A stretch of DNA of 64,000 nucleotides from Succinivibrio dextrinosolvens (GTDB lineage Bacteria > Pseudomonadota > Gammaproteobacteria > Enterobacterales > Succinivibrionaceae), in the NCBI RefSeq assembly GCF_011065405.1, contig NZ_CP047056.1, positions 1,386,747-1,450,746 of the forward strand, given 5' to 3'. The translations under genes were made by a program, and so were the position numbers. Positions 1-8,488 of this stretch are shown one piece after another. The notes under the pieces are model-generated. The model saw nothing but the letters and a program-made list of their open reading frames with translations, was not told the origin of the DNA and made no database searches. The first letter of the stretch is position 1; each line of letters begins with the position of its first letter.

Positions 1-629
1 TACCTGATACCGTAAGCTATGCAGCTGGAGCTTTAATCGAGCCTCTGGCCTGCTGCATACGTGGTTTAAGAAATACCGGTACTGGATTTAACGATACTGT
101 TCTAATTATAGGTGCAGGTCCTATCGGTCTGATGCATTTACAGTTGTCCCTGATTTCAGGTGCTAGAGAAGTAATCGTAAGTGAGCTTGATCCAGAAAAA
201 CGAGCTCTTGCTCTAAAGCTAGGCGCCAAGATTGCAGTAGATCCTGCAAAAGATGATCTTGAGAAAATTGTAATGGATGAGACCGATGGTGAAGGCGTAG
301 ACAGAATTGTTATGGCAATTGGCGTTAATGCTCTTGTAGACAGTACCTTCAAGCTAGCAAAGAAAGGCGGTACCGTATGTCTGTTCGCAGGCTTCCCTAA
401 GGGCAAGATGAGTGAATTCGATCCTAGCGTAATTCATTACAACGAGCTAAATATCACAGGAAGCACAGCTTACAAGCGTATCGATTATCTGCAGGCTGCA
501 GGAATGGTAAGCTCAGGAAAGATTGACCTAGACGCAATTGTTTCACACAAATTCAAGATTGAAGACTTCAAAAAAGCATTAGATCTGCACATGGCAGGAA
601 CCGCTCTGAAGGTTGTAATCGAAGATTAG
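1..629 (+). CDS. Zinc-type (MDR) alcohol/polyol dehydrogenase, 5' end missing
   Basis: The reading frame is open from the window edge (first full codon at base 3) to the stop at 627-629, so only the C-terminal part, about 208 residues, is seen. It holds the Rossmann nucleotide-binding motif GAGPIG followed by VIVSELDPEKRALALKLGA, as in sorbitol, threonine, L-idonate and L-galactonate dehydrogenases of the medium-chain family. The catalytic zinc ligands of the N-terminal half lie outside the window. The family oxidises a secondary alcohol with NAD(P)+. It is followed after 48 bp by an aldolase and then a sugar kinase, so it probably performs the first oxidation in the catabolic cluster. The substrate cannot be named from sequence; a C5 oxidation of an aldonate is a guess from context. 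Confidence 0.85.
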   Translation, partial: PDTVSYAAGALIEPLACCIRGLRNTGTGFNDTVLIIGAGPIGLMHLQLSLISGAREVIVSELDPEKRALALKLGAKIAVDPAKDDLEKIVMDETDGEGVDRIVMAIGVNALVDSTFKLAKKGGTVCLFAGFPKGKMSEFDPSVIHYNELNITGSTAYKRIDYLQAAGMVSSGKIDLDAIVSHKFKIEDFKKALDLHMAGTALKVVIED

Positions 630-677
630 TTAGTAGTTAAAGTTATTTTTTAATCAAATTCAAGGAGAATATTTTTT

Positions 678-1562
678 ATGGCAACACCTATGTATGCAAT
701 GGGCAAGGCAGTACGTTTATCACGCATGGTTAATGCTGAAAGTGGCAAAATGATGGCAATCACAGTAGATCATGCAACATCACGTGGTATTGCTCCAATG
801 ACTGGTATTCATGACATTCAGGGCGCAATCGACAAGATCGTTGCAGGCTGTCCAGATGCAATCACAATGACAGGCGGAATACAAAAACGCTGCTGGGGTC
901 CTCATGTAGGTTCAGGTATCAGTGTTTTACACAAGATTTCAAATTATGCTCCAACTTCACCAACCAATGACTGTGTATTCGGCTCTGTTGATGCAGCAGT
1001 TCGCTACGGTGCAGATGCAGTTTCAATGGGATGTATGACTTTAGGTGACTTCCAGAATGAGCAGTTTGAACGTATTGGCAAAGTCAGCGAGTACTGCGAT
1101 AAGATTGGTATGCCTCTAATTGGTCATGTATATCCAAAGGGCGAGAGTGTTCCTAAAGAAAAGCGCACAGCTTGGGAGAATATAGCTTACTGCGTAAGAA
1201 GTGCCTGTGAATTAGGTATGGATGTTGTTAAAACAACCTACACAGGTGACCCAGACAGCATGGCAAAAGTAATTTCATGTGTACCATCTTCATTCAGAGT
1301 AGTAATCCAGGGCGGTGATACACCTGCAGGCCTAAAAGGCGACGATCTGTTAATGTACTACATGCAGATGACCCGTGATGCATTAGATGCAGGTTGCGGC
1401 GGTGTAACAATGGGTCGCTGGGTATGGGATTCAGACGATGTAACTGCTCTTGTTATCGCTTTACGTCGACTAATCCACAAGAACTACAGTGCCAAGGAAT
1501 GTATGGAGCTGTTCAAGACAGTCAAGAACGAAAAGAATTACACTGATTACACTTCTTTATAA
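678..1562 (+). CDS. Class I aldolase of the DhnA/LsrF (DeoC-like) family
   Basis: A 294-residue TIM-barrel protein with family features of DhnA-type fructose-bisphosphate aldolases and LsrF: an early DH pair (ITVDHATSRG), the strand motif VVKTTYTGD, whose lysine is the expected Schiff-base residue, and a late GCGGVTMGRWVW phosphate-site loop. The start has a clear ribosome site (AAGGAG, about 10 bp upstream). Family members cleave or form phosphorylated keto-sugars by Schiff-base chemistry. It lies between a polyol-type dehydrogenase and an FGGY kinase, so it probably splits the phosphorylated ketose or keto-acid made by them, giving a triose phosphate and a second C2-C3 fragment. The true substrate is unknown; a fructose-bisphosphate aldolase role is possible but less likely in this context. 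Confidence 0.85.
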   Translation: MATPMYAMGKAVRLSRMVNAESGKMMAITVDHATSRGIAPMTGIHDIQGAIDKIVAGCPDAITMTGGIQKRCWGPHVGSGISVLHKISNYAPTSPTNDCVFGSVDAAVRYGADAVSMGCMTLGDFQNEQFERIGKVSEYCDKIGMPLIGHVYPKGESVPKEKRTAWENIAYCVRSACELGMDVVKTTYTGDPDSMAKVISCVPSSFRVVIQGGDTPAGLKGDDLLMYYMQMTRDALDAGCGGVTMGRWVWDSDDVTALVIALRRLIHKNYSAKECMELFKTVKNEKNYTDYTSL

Positions 1563-1574
1563 AGAGATATGACT

Positions 1575-3113
1575 ATGAGTAAGTATCTATTAGGAATTGA
1601 TGTTGGAACAAGTAGCTTAAAGGTTGCTATCATCGATGATGATGCTCAACTCATAGGTATCAGCAGCAGTAAGTACGATCTCATCATGCCAGATGAGAAA
1701 TCTGTCCAGATTGAAGCAAAAAGCATGTGGAGATCGTTACTTGAGTGTCTTATTAAATTAAAAGAACAAAAAGTAGATCTTAGCGCTGTAGCAGGAATCA
1801 GTATCTCCTCTCTATGTCCAGGTCTTGTGGCTTTAGATGCAAAAGGAGAGGTACTGGTTGATCCAATCATCTACTCAGACAGACGTTCCTCAAAAGAAGC
1901 TGACGAGATTTTACAAAGGGTCGGAAAAGACAAGCTCTTTGAGATTACAGCCAATGGCTGTATGGCTGGAGCCTTCTCTGGCACTTCAATGCTTTGGATC
2001 AAAAATCATCTGCCTGACAGCTATAAGAAAACCAGATATTTTGGACATCTCAATACATATCTAGCCTGTCGTATGACTGGTGAAGTAGGTATTGACTATT
2101 CCAATGCATCTTACACCAGTCTTTTTGAAACAACTGGCGGAAAAAAATGGTCTGATTATCTGTGTGAAACCATAGGCATTGACAGAGACAAGCTGCCACC
2201 TCTACATGAATCCACAGATGTAATCGGAGGACTCATTGACAAGGAACTTATCGGCCTTGGCATTAAGAAGAATACTCCGGTAATCATCGGTGGAGCAGAT
2301 ACTCCTTGCGCATCAATTGTAGCTGGAGTTACCCATGCAGGTGATGTCTGCGAATCCGTAGGAACAACAGATGTGTTAACAGTATGCATTGATAAGCCTG
2401 TTTTCGGACGTGAGTTCATCAATCGCTGTCATGTTGTACCAGGCACCTGGATTTATCAGGGTGCTATGTCCTTCACAGGAGCTGCTAATGCCTGGTTCCT
2501 AGAACAGTTTTTAAATGAAGTTACAGCTTCTGCTAAAAGCCTTTCAGAAGCCTTAAAGATGGCAAATGAAGATGCAGACCGTTCTGCTCCAGGATGTGGA
2601 GGAGTAGTATTTCTTCCTTATATGTTAGGTGAAAGAAGTCCAATCTGGGATGCTGATGCAAGGAGTGTATTTTTCGGTATTTCAATAAAAACCACACGCA
2701 GTGATATGAACAGAGCAGTTCTTGAAAGCTGTGGCTATGGTCTAAGACAGATGTGTGAAATTGCCCAGTCGCTGACAGGAAAAGAAATTAAGAGATTCAA
2801 TTCAATCGGCGGAGGAGCAAAGAGCAATATCTGGGCTCAGATTAAAGCAGATATTACACAGCGCGAAATTACAGTTCTGGACAAACATGACATGGCCCCT
2901 GTTGGTGCTGGTCTGCTAGCTGGTGTTGGAGTCGGGGTTTTCAAGGATATATATGAGGCCTCGGAAAAAGTACAGAATAAAGTTTATCGTAAATTTGTTC
3001 CAAATGCTGATAAAAATCTGCTAGAGGTTTATCAGCGAAATTACCAGATTTACCTGAGTCTATACCCTGCACTGGCCGGTTTATTCAAGAAAGCAGCTGG
3101 CAAGAACAGTTAG
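1575..3113 (+). CDS. FGGY-family carbohydrate kinase (xylulokinase-like)
   Basis: About 512 residues, typical for the family. The N-terminus YLLGIDVGTSSLKVAIID is the ATPase phosphate-1 motif, IIGGADTPCASIVAGV is the second domain's opening and SIGGGAKSNIWAQIKADI is the adenosine motif. It phosphorylates a sugar, ketose or polyol with ATP. I prefer ATG 1575 over ATG 1569 because the purine run AAAGAG at 1562-1567 is then about 8 bp away rather than 1 bp. The gene starts 12 bp after the aldolase stop, so the two are co-transcribed and the kinase probably makes the aldolase substrate. Sequence alone does not separate xylulose, ribulose, erythrulose and keto-acid substrates. Confidence 0.88.
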   Translation: MSKYLLGIDVGTSSLKVAIIDDDAQLIGISSSKYDLIMPDEKSVQIEAKSMWRSLLECLIKLKEQKVDLSAVAGISISSLCPGLVALDAKGEVLVDPIIYSDRRSSKEADEILQRVGKDKLFEITANGCMAGAFSGTSMLWIKNHLPDSYKKTRYFGHLNTYLACRMTGEVGIDYSNASYTSLFETTGGKKWSDYLCETIGIDRDKLPPLHESTDVIGGLIDKELIGLGIKKNTPVIIGGADTPCASIVAGVTHAGDVCESVGTTDVLTVCIDKPVFGREFINRCHVVPGTWIYQGAMSFTGAANAWFLEQFLNEVTASAKSLSEALKMANEDADRSAPGCGGVVFLPYMLGERSPIWDADARSVFFGISIKTTRSDMNRAVLESCGYGLRQMCEIAQSLTGKEIKRFNSIGGGAKSNIWAQIKADITQREITVLDKHDMAPVGAGLLAGVGVGVFKDIYEASEKVQNKVYRKFVPNADKNLLEVYQRNYQIYLSLYPALAGLFKKAAGKNS

Positions 3114-3203
3114 TTAGATAAAGGGAAACATAACAGACGAAATTTATTTAAGTTTGAAATTAAAAAGTTAACCTACCAAACAACATAATCGGAGATTATT
3201 TTT

Positions 3204-4205
3204 ATGAAAAAAATCTTAGCTACATTAGTCGCAAGTGCTTTAGTTTTTGGCTCAATTTCTGGCGCAGAGGCTGCAACCAAGAAAGTAACAATTTCAGTGC
3301 CTGATCCAAATACCTCTTATATTTATGCAGCTGCTCAGGAATTTGCATCACGTGCAAACAAGTATTCTGACGGTACCCTTGAGTTCTCAATCTCAGGAAA
3401 CGGCTCCTTATATGGAGGTGATACCGCAGCAGGCATCAAACAGCTAGGTGCAGGTTCACTGCAGATGGTAATTCTGGCATCAAGTGTTTATACAAACTTC
3501 GTTCCTGCTTTAAACGTTATTTCTGTCCCATACATGTTCGATGATCAGGCTCAGTTACTTAAATTCTTAAACAGCGATATCGCAACAGAGCTATTCAACC
3601 GTGTTAACAAGATGAACATTACTGTTGCAGGCAAATGGACACGTTCATTCCGTGAAGTTACAAACTCACAGCGTCCTATCACAAAACCAGAGGATTTAAA
3701 GGGTATTGTTCTACGTGTTCCAAACAATTCTCTATATGTTGAGTTCTTCAAAGCCTGTGGTGCTGTTACGACTCCTATGAACTTCTCAGAGGTTTATAAC
3801 GCTCTTCAGCTACACACCTTAGATGGTCAGGAAAACCCTGTAGACGTTCCTTATTCAAACAAGTTCTACGAGGTTCAGAAGTACATTTCATTCACCAACC
3901 ACATGGCTGATGCATGGTTAGTTGGTATCAACTCCAAGTTCTTCGACAAGCTTGATGACAAGCAGAAGGAAGCTATCCTAAAGGCTGGTGCAGAAGTTCA
4001 GCAGTGGAATGTTGACATGATGGCAGAACAGGATAAGGTTGCGCTGAAGTCACTAACCGACAACGGCATGACAGCAAATGAATTGACTCCTGAAGCTCAG
4101 AAGGCTTTCGTTGAAGTATCAAAGTCCTGCTATCCAAAGTTCCGTGCCTTAATCAAGGATGACGCTCTGTTTGACAAGACAGCAGAATTCACTGGCAGAA
4201 AGTAA
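3204..4205 (+). CDS. TRAP transporter substrate-binding protein DctP-type
   Basis: A 333-residue periplasmic solute-binding protein. A Sec signal peptide (MKKILATLVASALVFG, cleavage near SGAEA-A) is followed by the DctP fold. The core shows RSFREVTNSQRPI and GIVLRVPNN, whose arginines usually bind the carboxylate of the ligand, and TPMNFSEVYNALQLHTLDGQ. TRAP systems bring in organic acids, including sugar acids, using the sodium or proton gradient. The start has AATCGGAG upstream with good spacing. It is followed by the two membrane subunits, with a 102-bp gap that holds a small hairpin (GCATGCACTTC/GAAGTGCATG near 4215-4240) that may balance expression of the abundant binding protein. Confidence 0.93.
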   Translation: MKKILATLVASALVFGSISGAEAATKKVTISVPDPNTSYIYAAAQEFASRANKYSDGTLEFSISGNGSLYGGDTAAGIKQLGAGSLQMVILASSVYTNFVPALNVISVPYMFDDQAQLLKFLNSDIATELFNRVNKMNITVAGKWTRSFREVTNSQRPITKPEDLKGIVLRVPNNSLYVEFFKACGAVTTPMNFSEVYNALQLHTLDGQENPVDVPYSNKFYEVQKYISFTNHMADAWLVGINSKFFDKLDDKQKEAILKAGAEVQQWNVDMMAEQDKVALKSLTDNGMTANELTPEAQKAFVEVSKSCYPKFRALIKDDALFDKTAEFTGRK

Positions 4206-4307
4206 TCTAAAACTGCATGCACTTCAGTATGAAGTGCATGTATCTTATTTAGAGCTTGCTTTTTTAATTTCAACCTTAACTGAGTAAAGACCGGGTAAAA
4301 CAATATT

Positions 4308-4853
4308 ATGGAACGAAAGAAATCCAAATTATCAGGTTTTTTTAATTTTATAAATAAACTTGAAGACTGGCTGTTAGTCATATTTGTCTCTGGCATGATC
4401 CTCGTTATTTTAATCCAGATCTGTGGTCGTATTGTTGGACACCCATTTCCATGGACCGAGGAATCATCACGCTATCTGTTTCTGTGGATGATGTTTGTTG
4501 CTTTGGCAGCAGGCTTTAACAAATGTGAATCAGCCCGTGTAACCTTATTCCTTCAGGCGAGCCCTAAATGGCTTAAAACTATCAGTGAGTACATTTACGT
4601 AGTTTTTGTTGTAGGTTTCTTCCTAGTTATGCTTGTCTACGGTATTGATGTTGTAGTTCAGCAGATCGAATGGGATGAAATGGGAACAGCCTTAATGATT
4701 CCAATGTGGCTAATAGGCATTTGTCAGCCTGTAGGTGCTGTATTAGGTCTAATAGGAACATTACAGAGCTTCCTTGAATTCCACCATATTGTAGCAATTG
4801 GTGACAAAGAGACTGAAAAGGCAAAGGCACTTTCAAACGAGGGAGATTTATAA
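4308..4853 (+). CDS. TRAP transporter small membrane subunit DctQ-type
   Basis: A 181-residue inner-membrane protein with four predicted hydrophobic segments, the usual DctQ topology. It has the family motif around helix 2, FPWTEESSRYLFLWMMFVA. It partners the large DctM subunit encoded 3 bp downstream and the binding protein upstream. The C-terminal tail after residue 160 is charged and cytoplasmic. Confidence is high from motif, size and position. Confidence 0.92.
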   Translation: MERKKSKLSGFFNFINKLEDWLLVIFVSGMILVILIQICGRIVGHPFPWTEESSRYLFLWMMFVALAAGFNKCESARVTLFLQASPKWLKTISEYIYVVFVVGFFLVMLVYGIDVVVQQIEWDEMGTALMIPMWLIGICQPVGAVLGLIGTLQSFLEFHHIVAIGDKETEKAKALSNEGDL

Positions 4854-4856
4854 CAA

Positions 4857-6137
4857 ATGAGTTGGCTTTTAATCGGAATTTTCTTACTGGTCATGTTCCT
4901 TGGCGTGCCTATCGCCACAGCATTAGGTTCTGCATCTGTCCTTGCTATGTATGCCTGGACTGACCTTCCACTGAGCATGGCTGCGCAGTCTATGTTTACT
5001 GCAATGAACTCCTTTATCATGGTTGCAGTTCCACTGTTTATTCTATGTGGTTCCTTAATGGACGAAGGTGGTATTGCAGATAGAATCTATGATTTATCAG
5101 AAGCTTTAGTTGGATGGATTTATGGTGGCTTAGGTCATGTTTCTGTAGTTGTTAACATGATTTTCGCCGGCATGAGTGGATCATCAGTCGCAGCAATCGC
5201 TTCAATCGGTAAAATGAGTATTAATGCATTGGACAAGAAGGGATACCCTAAACCATATGCAACTGCTATCAACCTGTCTGGTTCTATGCTAGCCTCTGTT
5301 ATTCCACCAAGCATTCTGATGATTAACGCCGCAGCAACCGGTAACGTATCAATCGGTCAGGCTCTGTTGGCTGGTCTTGTTCCAGGACTGATTATTGGTA
5401 TTATCTTCATGATCTACAACTATCTGTTCTGTAAGAGACACAACATTGGTGATCGTATTCCATTTGAGAGACCAAAGCTGGCTCGTGCTTTCTGGCGTGC
5501 CATTCCTGCACTGTTAACTCCTGTTATTCTGCTTGGCGGTGTATACACGGGTATTTATACCCCAACTGAAGGTGCAGCTATTGCAGTGGTTTACACAATT
5601 CTGGTTTCAATCTATGTATTCAAGAACTTAAAATGGAGCGATATTCCTCGCATCATTGCAAAGAATGCACGTTCAACCGGTGTTATTCTGTTCGTAGCAA
5701 TTGCAGCAAAACCAGCTTCAGTTCTGTTCGAAATGGATGGTCTTCCAACCCGTGTAGCAGAAATGATTGCAGGTATTTCAGATAACAGAATCTACATTCT
5801 GCTGGTTCTGTACGTCTTCTTGATTGCTGTTGGTATGTTCATGGATGCTACTGCTGCTATCTTTATTCTAGTACCAATTCTGCTTCCTGCTGTTCAGGCT
5901 GTGGGTGTAACTCCACTATTCTTCATTGTATTCCTAGTTATCACCCTGTCATTCGGTCTTATTACACCTCCGGTTGGAGTCTGTCTGTACGCTGCAGAAA
6001 ATGTTACCGGTTTACCACTTGAAAAGATTATTAAGGCATCCGTACCTTGGATCTGTCTGATCGCCATCTCACTAGTCGTGTTTATTATCTTCCCTGGCAT
6101 TATTGAGATCCCTGTTGGTTGGGTGTTCGGTTCATAA
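4857..6137 (+). CDS. TRAP transporter large permease DctM-type
   Basis: A 426-residue polytopic permease with about a dozen hydrophobic helices. Family signatures are visible: FAGMSGSSVAAIASIG (hairpin 1), TPTEGAAIAVVYT, and GMFMDATAAIFILVPILLP with LSFGLITPPVGVCLY near the C-terminus. It forms the transport channel with DctQ and takes substrate from DctP. It begins 3 bp after dctQ and is followed 15 bp later by the 2-hydroxyacid dehydrogenase, so transport and catabolism are one operon. The substrate is not known; organic and sugar acids are typical for TRAP. Confidence 0.94.
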   Translation: MSWLLIGIFLLVMFLGVPIATALGSASVLAMYAWTDLPLSMAAQSMFTAMNSFIMVAVPLFILCGSLMDEGGIADRIYDLSEALVGWIYGGLGHVSVVVNMIFAGMSGSSVAAIASIGKMSINALDKKGYPKPYATAINLSGSMLASVIPPSILMINAAATGNVSIGQALLAGLVPGLIIGIIFMIYNYLFCKRHNIGDRIPFERPKLARAFWRAIPALLTPVILLGGVYTGIYTPTEGAAIAVVYTILVSIYVFKNLKWSDIPRIIAKNARSTGVILFVAIAAKPASVLFEMDGLPTRVAEMIAGISDNRIYILLVLYVFLIAVGMFMDATAAIFILVPILLPAVQAVGVTPLFFIVFLVITLSFGLITPPVGVCLYAAENVTGLPLEKIIKASVPWICLIAISLVVFIIFPGIIEIPVGWVFGS

Positions 6138-6152
6138 ATTAAGGATTATAAA

Positions 6153-7121
6153 ATGAGTAAAATTGTTGTATTGGATGGATATACTGAGAACCCAGGCGAT
6201 CTTTCCTGGGATGGATTGAAGGCACTTGGAGAATTAACTGTTCATGATCGTATATCCTATGTTGAGTCACCTGTAATTGCACAAACAATCGGAGATGCGG
6301 ATATTGCTGTTACCAACAAGACTCCTATTTCACGTGACACCATGGATAGATGCCCAAATCTTAAACTGATTGCAGTATTAGCTACAGGTTACAACGTAAT
6401 TGATTACAACTATGCAAAAACAAAAGGAATCCTGGTTGTAAATGTTCCAACCTACGGTACTCAGATCGTAGGACAGTATGCAGTAGGTCTGCTTTTAGAG
6501 ATCTGTTCACACTTCCAGTATCACTCTGATACTGTCAAGGCCGGAAAATGGCAGAACAATGTTGACTGGTGCTACTGGGATTTCCCTATGATTGAGCTTC
6601 ACGGTAAAACTGCAGGAATTATCGGCTTAGGTCGTATAGGACAGTCAACAGCTCGTATTCTAAACGCAATCGGAATGAAGGTTATCGCCTATGACAGTTT
6701 CCAGTCTGACAGTGGCAAGGCTCTTGCAAACTACGTTGATCTAGATACACTGCTGAAGCAGTCAGATGTTATCTTCCTGCATTGTCCTCTGTTCCCTGAG
6801 ACAGAAGGTTTAATCAACAGCAGCAATATATCTAAGATGAAGGATGGAGTAATCATTATCAACAACAGTCGCGGTCAGCTTGTTGTAGAAAAAGATCTTG
6901 CAGAGGCTCTGAATTCAGGTAAGGTCTATGCTGCTGGTCTTGACGTGGTATCTACCGAACCAATCAAGGCAGACAATCCTCTTCTAAAGGCTAAAAATTG
7001 CATTATAACCCCTCATATTTCCTGGGCCGCAAAGGATGCAAGAAAGCGTATCATGGATATCACCATCGATAATATCAAGGCATTCCAGAATGGTGCTCCA
7101 GTCAACGTAGTAAATAAATAA
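6153..7121 (+). CDS. D-isomer-specific 2-hydroxyacid dehydrogenase (hydroxypyruvate/glycerate dehydrogenase-like)
   Basis: A 322-residue enzyme with the family layout: split catalytic domain, NAD domain with GIIGLGRIGQSTARI (about 158-172), NNSRGQLVVEKDLAEAL, an R-E-H triad represented by the arginine of NNSRGQ, the glutamate of STEPI and the histidine of ITPHISW. It interconverts a 2-keto acid and a D-2-hydroxyacid with NAD(P)H. Next to a glycerate kinase gene the likely reaction is hydroxypyruvate to D-glycerate. It follows dctM by 15 bp with AAGGAT as ribosome site. Without experiments, glyoxylate reductase or another 2-keto acid specificity remains possible. Confidence 0.9.
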   Translation: MSKIVVLDGYTENPGDLSWDGLKALGELTVHDRISYVESPVIAQTIGDADIAVTNKTPISRDTMDRCPNLKLIAVLATGYNVIDYNYAKTKGILVVNVPTYGTQIVGQYAVGLLLEICSHFQYHSDTVKAGKWQNNVDWCYWDFPMIELHGKTAGIIGLGRIGQSTARILNAIGMKVIAYDSFQSDSGKALANYVDLDTLLKQSDVIFLHCPLFPETEGLINSSNISKMKDGVIIINNSRGQLVVEKDLAEALNSGKVYAAGLDVVSTEPIKADNPLLKAKNCIITPHISWAAKDARKRIMDITIDNIKAFQNGAPVNVVNK

Positions 7122-7133
7122 TCGGTCTTAAAG

Positions 7134-7161
7134 ATAATCCCTTTCCAAAGGGATTATTTTT
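7134..7161 (+). terminator. Rho-independent terminator or attenuator inside the catabolic cluster
   Basis: An 11-bp perfect stem, ATAATCCCTTT with AAAGGGATTAT, 2-nt spacer, followed by a T-rich run. It separates the hydroxyacid dehydrogenase from the glycerate kinase, so kinase expression is either by read-through or from a separate promoter. Confidence 0.75.
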
Positions 7162-7192
7162 AGTCTGTATAGAAAAGGAGATTATTATAAAA

Positions 7193-8344
7193 ATGAGAAT
7201 TGTTGTAGCTCCTGATTCTTTTAAAGGCAGTCTATCATCAATGAAAGCTGCAGAAGCAATTGAGGCCGGTATTCTCGAAGTATTCAAAGATGCAGAGGTC
7301 GTAAAAGTTCCTATTGCCGATGGTGGAGAAGGAACAGTTGCAGCTGTAGTAGCAATGACTCATGGAAAAATTGTAAAAACTGAAGTTCAGGGGCCTCTAG
7401 GAGAAAAAGTAACTGCCTCCTGGGGGCGTTGCCAAAATGACGAAGGAGAATTCGCCGTAATCGAGATGGCAGAGGCTTCAGGTTTGCTGCTTGAAAAGGA
7501 AAGTGAGCGTAATGTACTTAAAGCAAGTACCTACGGAACAGGACAGTTAATTAAGGCTGCACTGGATGTCGGTATCCGTAAGATTATCATTGGCATTGGA
7601 GGTTCTGCTACCAACGATGGTGGAGCAGGCTTAGCAGAGGCTCTTGGAGCCAAGTTTTACGACAAGAATAACCGCGTTTTACCTCGAGGAGGGGCTGCTC
7701 TCGCAGATCTTGAGTATATTGAAATCTCTGATCTTGATCCTCGCCTAAAGTACACAGATTTTTACATTGCATCCGATGTTAAAAATCCTTTATGCGGAAA
7801 AAACGGAGCCTCACATGTTTATGGTCCGCAGAAAGGAGCAACTCCATCTGACGTAAAGCTACTAGACGCAGCACTTGAGCACTACAGCAAAATTGCAGCG
7901 CGGGATGTTGGCAAAGATGTAAAGGATATTCCTGGAGCTGGTGCAGCTGGAGGTTTAGGAGCAGGATTAATGCTTTTCTCCAATGGACACATGTGTAATG
8001 GAATTGAAATGGTGCTTAAACTTGGCAACTTTGATAGTTATTTAAAAGATGCAGATCTTGTCTTTACAGGAGAAGGATTCTCCGACGCTCAAACCAAAAA
8101 TGGAAAGGCTCCTGTAGGCGTTGCTGCCGTTGCAAAAAAATACAATTTGCCAGTCATTTGCCTTTCAGGAGGAATCAGTTCAGATGCAACTGAACTGCTT
8201 GCTCACGGAATAGATGCTCTAAGCGGAACTCCATGTGCTCCGATTTCTCTTGAGCAGTGTATAAAAAATGCGAAACAGCTTCTACAGCAGGCAGCGGCAA
8301 GATGCTGTCTACTGCTTAAGGTTGGAAGCAAGCTTCACACATAA
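7193..8344 (+). CDS. Glycerate kinase (GarK/GlxK family)
   Basis: A 383-residue protein of the glycerate kinase type I family: start IVVAPDSFKGSLSSMKAAEAI, PIADGGEGTVAA (about 41-52), GIGGSATNDGGAGLAEALG and a late TGEGFSD-x3-KNGKAPVGVA segment. This family phosphorylates D-glycerate with ATP, mostly to 2-phosphoglycerate, feeding lower glycolysis. AAAGGAG lies 11 bp before the start. It is the last gene of the cluster and gives a physiological reason for the preceding dehydrogenase. It is separated from that gene by a terminator-like hairpin. Confidence 0.93.
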   Translation: MRIVVAPDSFKGSLSSMKAAEAIEAGILEVFKDAEVVKVPIADGGEGTVAAVVAMTHGKIVKTEVQGPLGEKVTASWGRCQNDEGEFAVIEMAEASGLLLEKESERNVLKASTYGTGQLIKAALDVGIRKIIIGIGGSATNDGGAGLAEALGAKFYDKNNRVLPRGGAALADLEYIEISDLDPRLKYTDFYIASDVKNPLCGKNGASHVYGPQKGATPSDVKLLDAALEHYSKIAARDVGKDVKDIPGAGAAGGLGAGLMLFSNGHMCNGIEMVLKLGNFDSYLKDADLVFTGEGFSDAQTKNGKAPVGVAAVAKKYNLPVICLSGGISSDATELLAHGIDALSGTPCAPISLEQCIKNAKQLLQQAAARCCLLLKVGSKLHT

Positions 8345-8356
8345 AACAGTCAAATA

Positions 8357-8376
8357 CCCTCGGATAAATCCGAGGG
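8357..8376 (+). terminator. Hairpin after glycerate kinase, no T-run
   Basis: CCCTCGGAT and ATCCGAGGG form a 9-bp stem with a 2-nt spacer 13 bp after the kinase stop. There is no following T-run, so it may be a 3' end stabiliser, a weak terminator, or part of the end of the neighbouring TnpB element. Confidence 0.45.
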
Positions 8377-8488
8377 CTTGCTAGTCAGCATAATATAGGT
8401 ACAAGCGATACCAATTGGTAATCTCCCTACACTGCCAGCATCATCGGACAATTGACAATGCCCGCTTTGAAAAAGAGTTTACTCTTAA

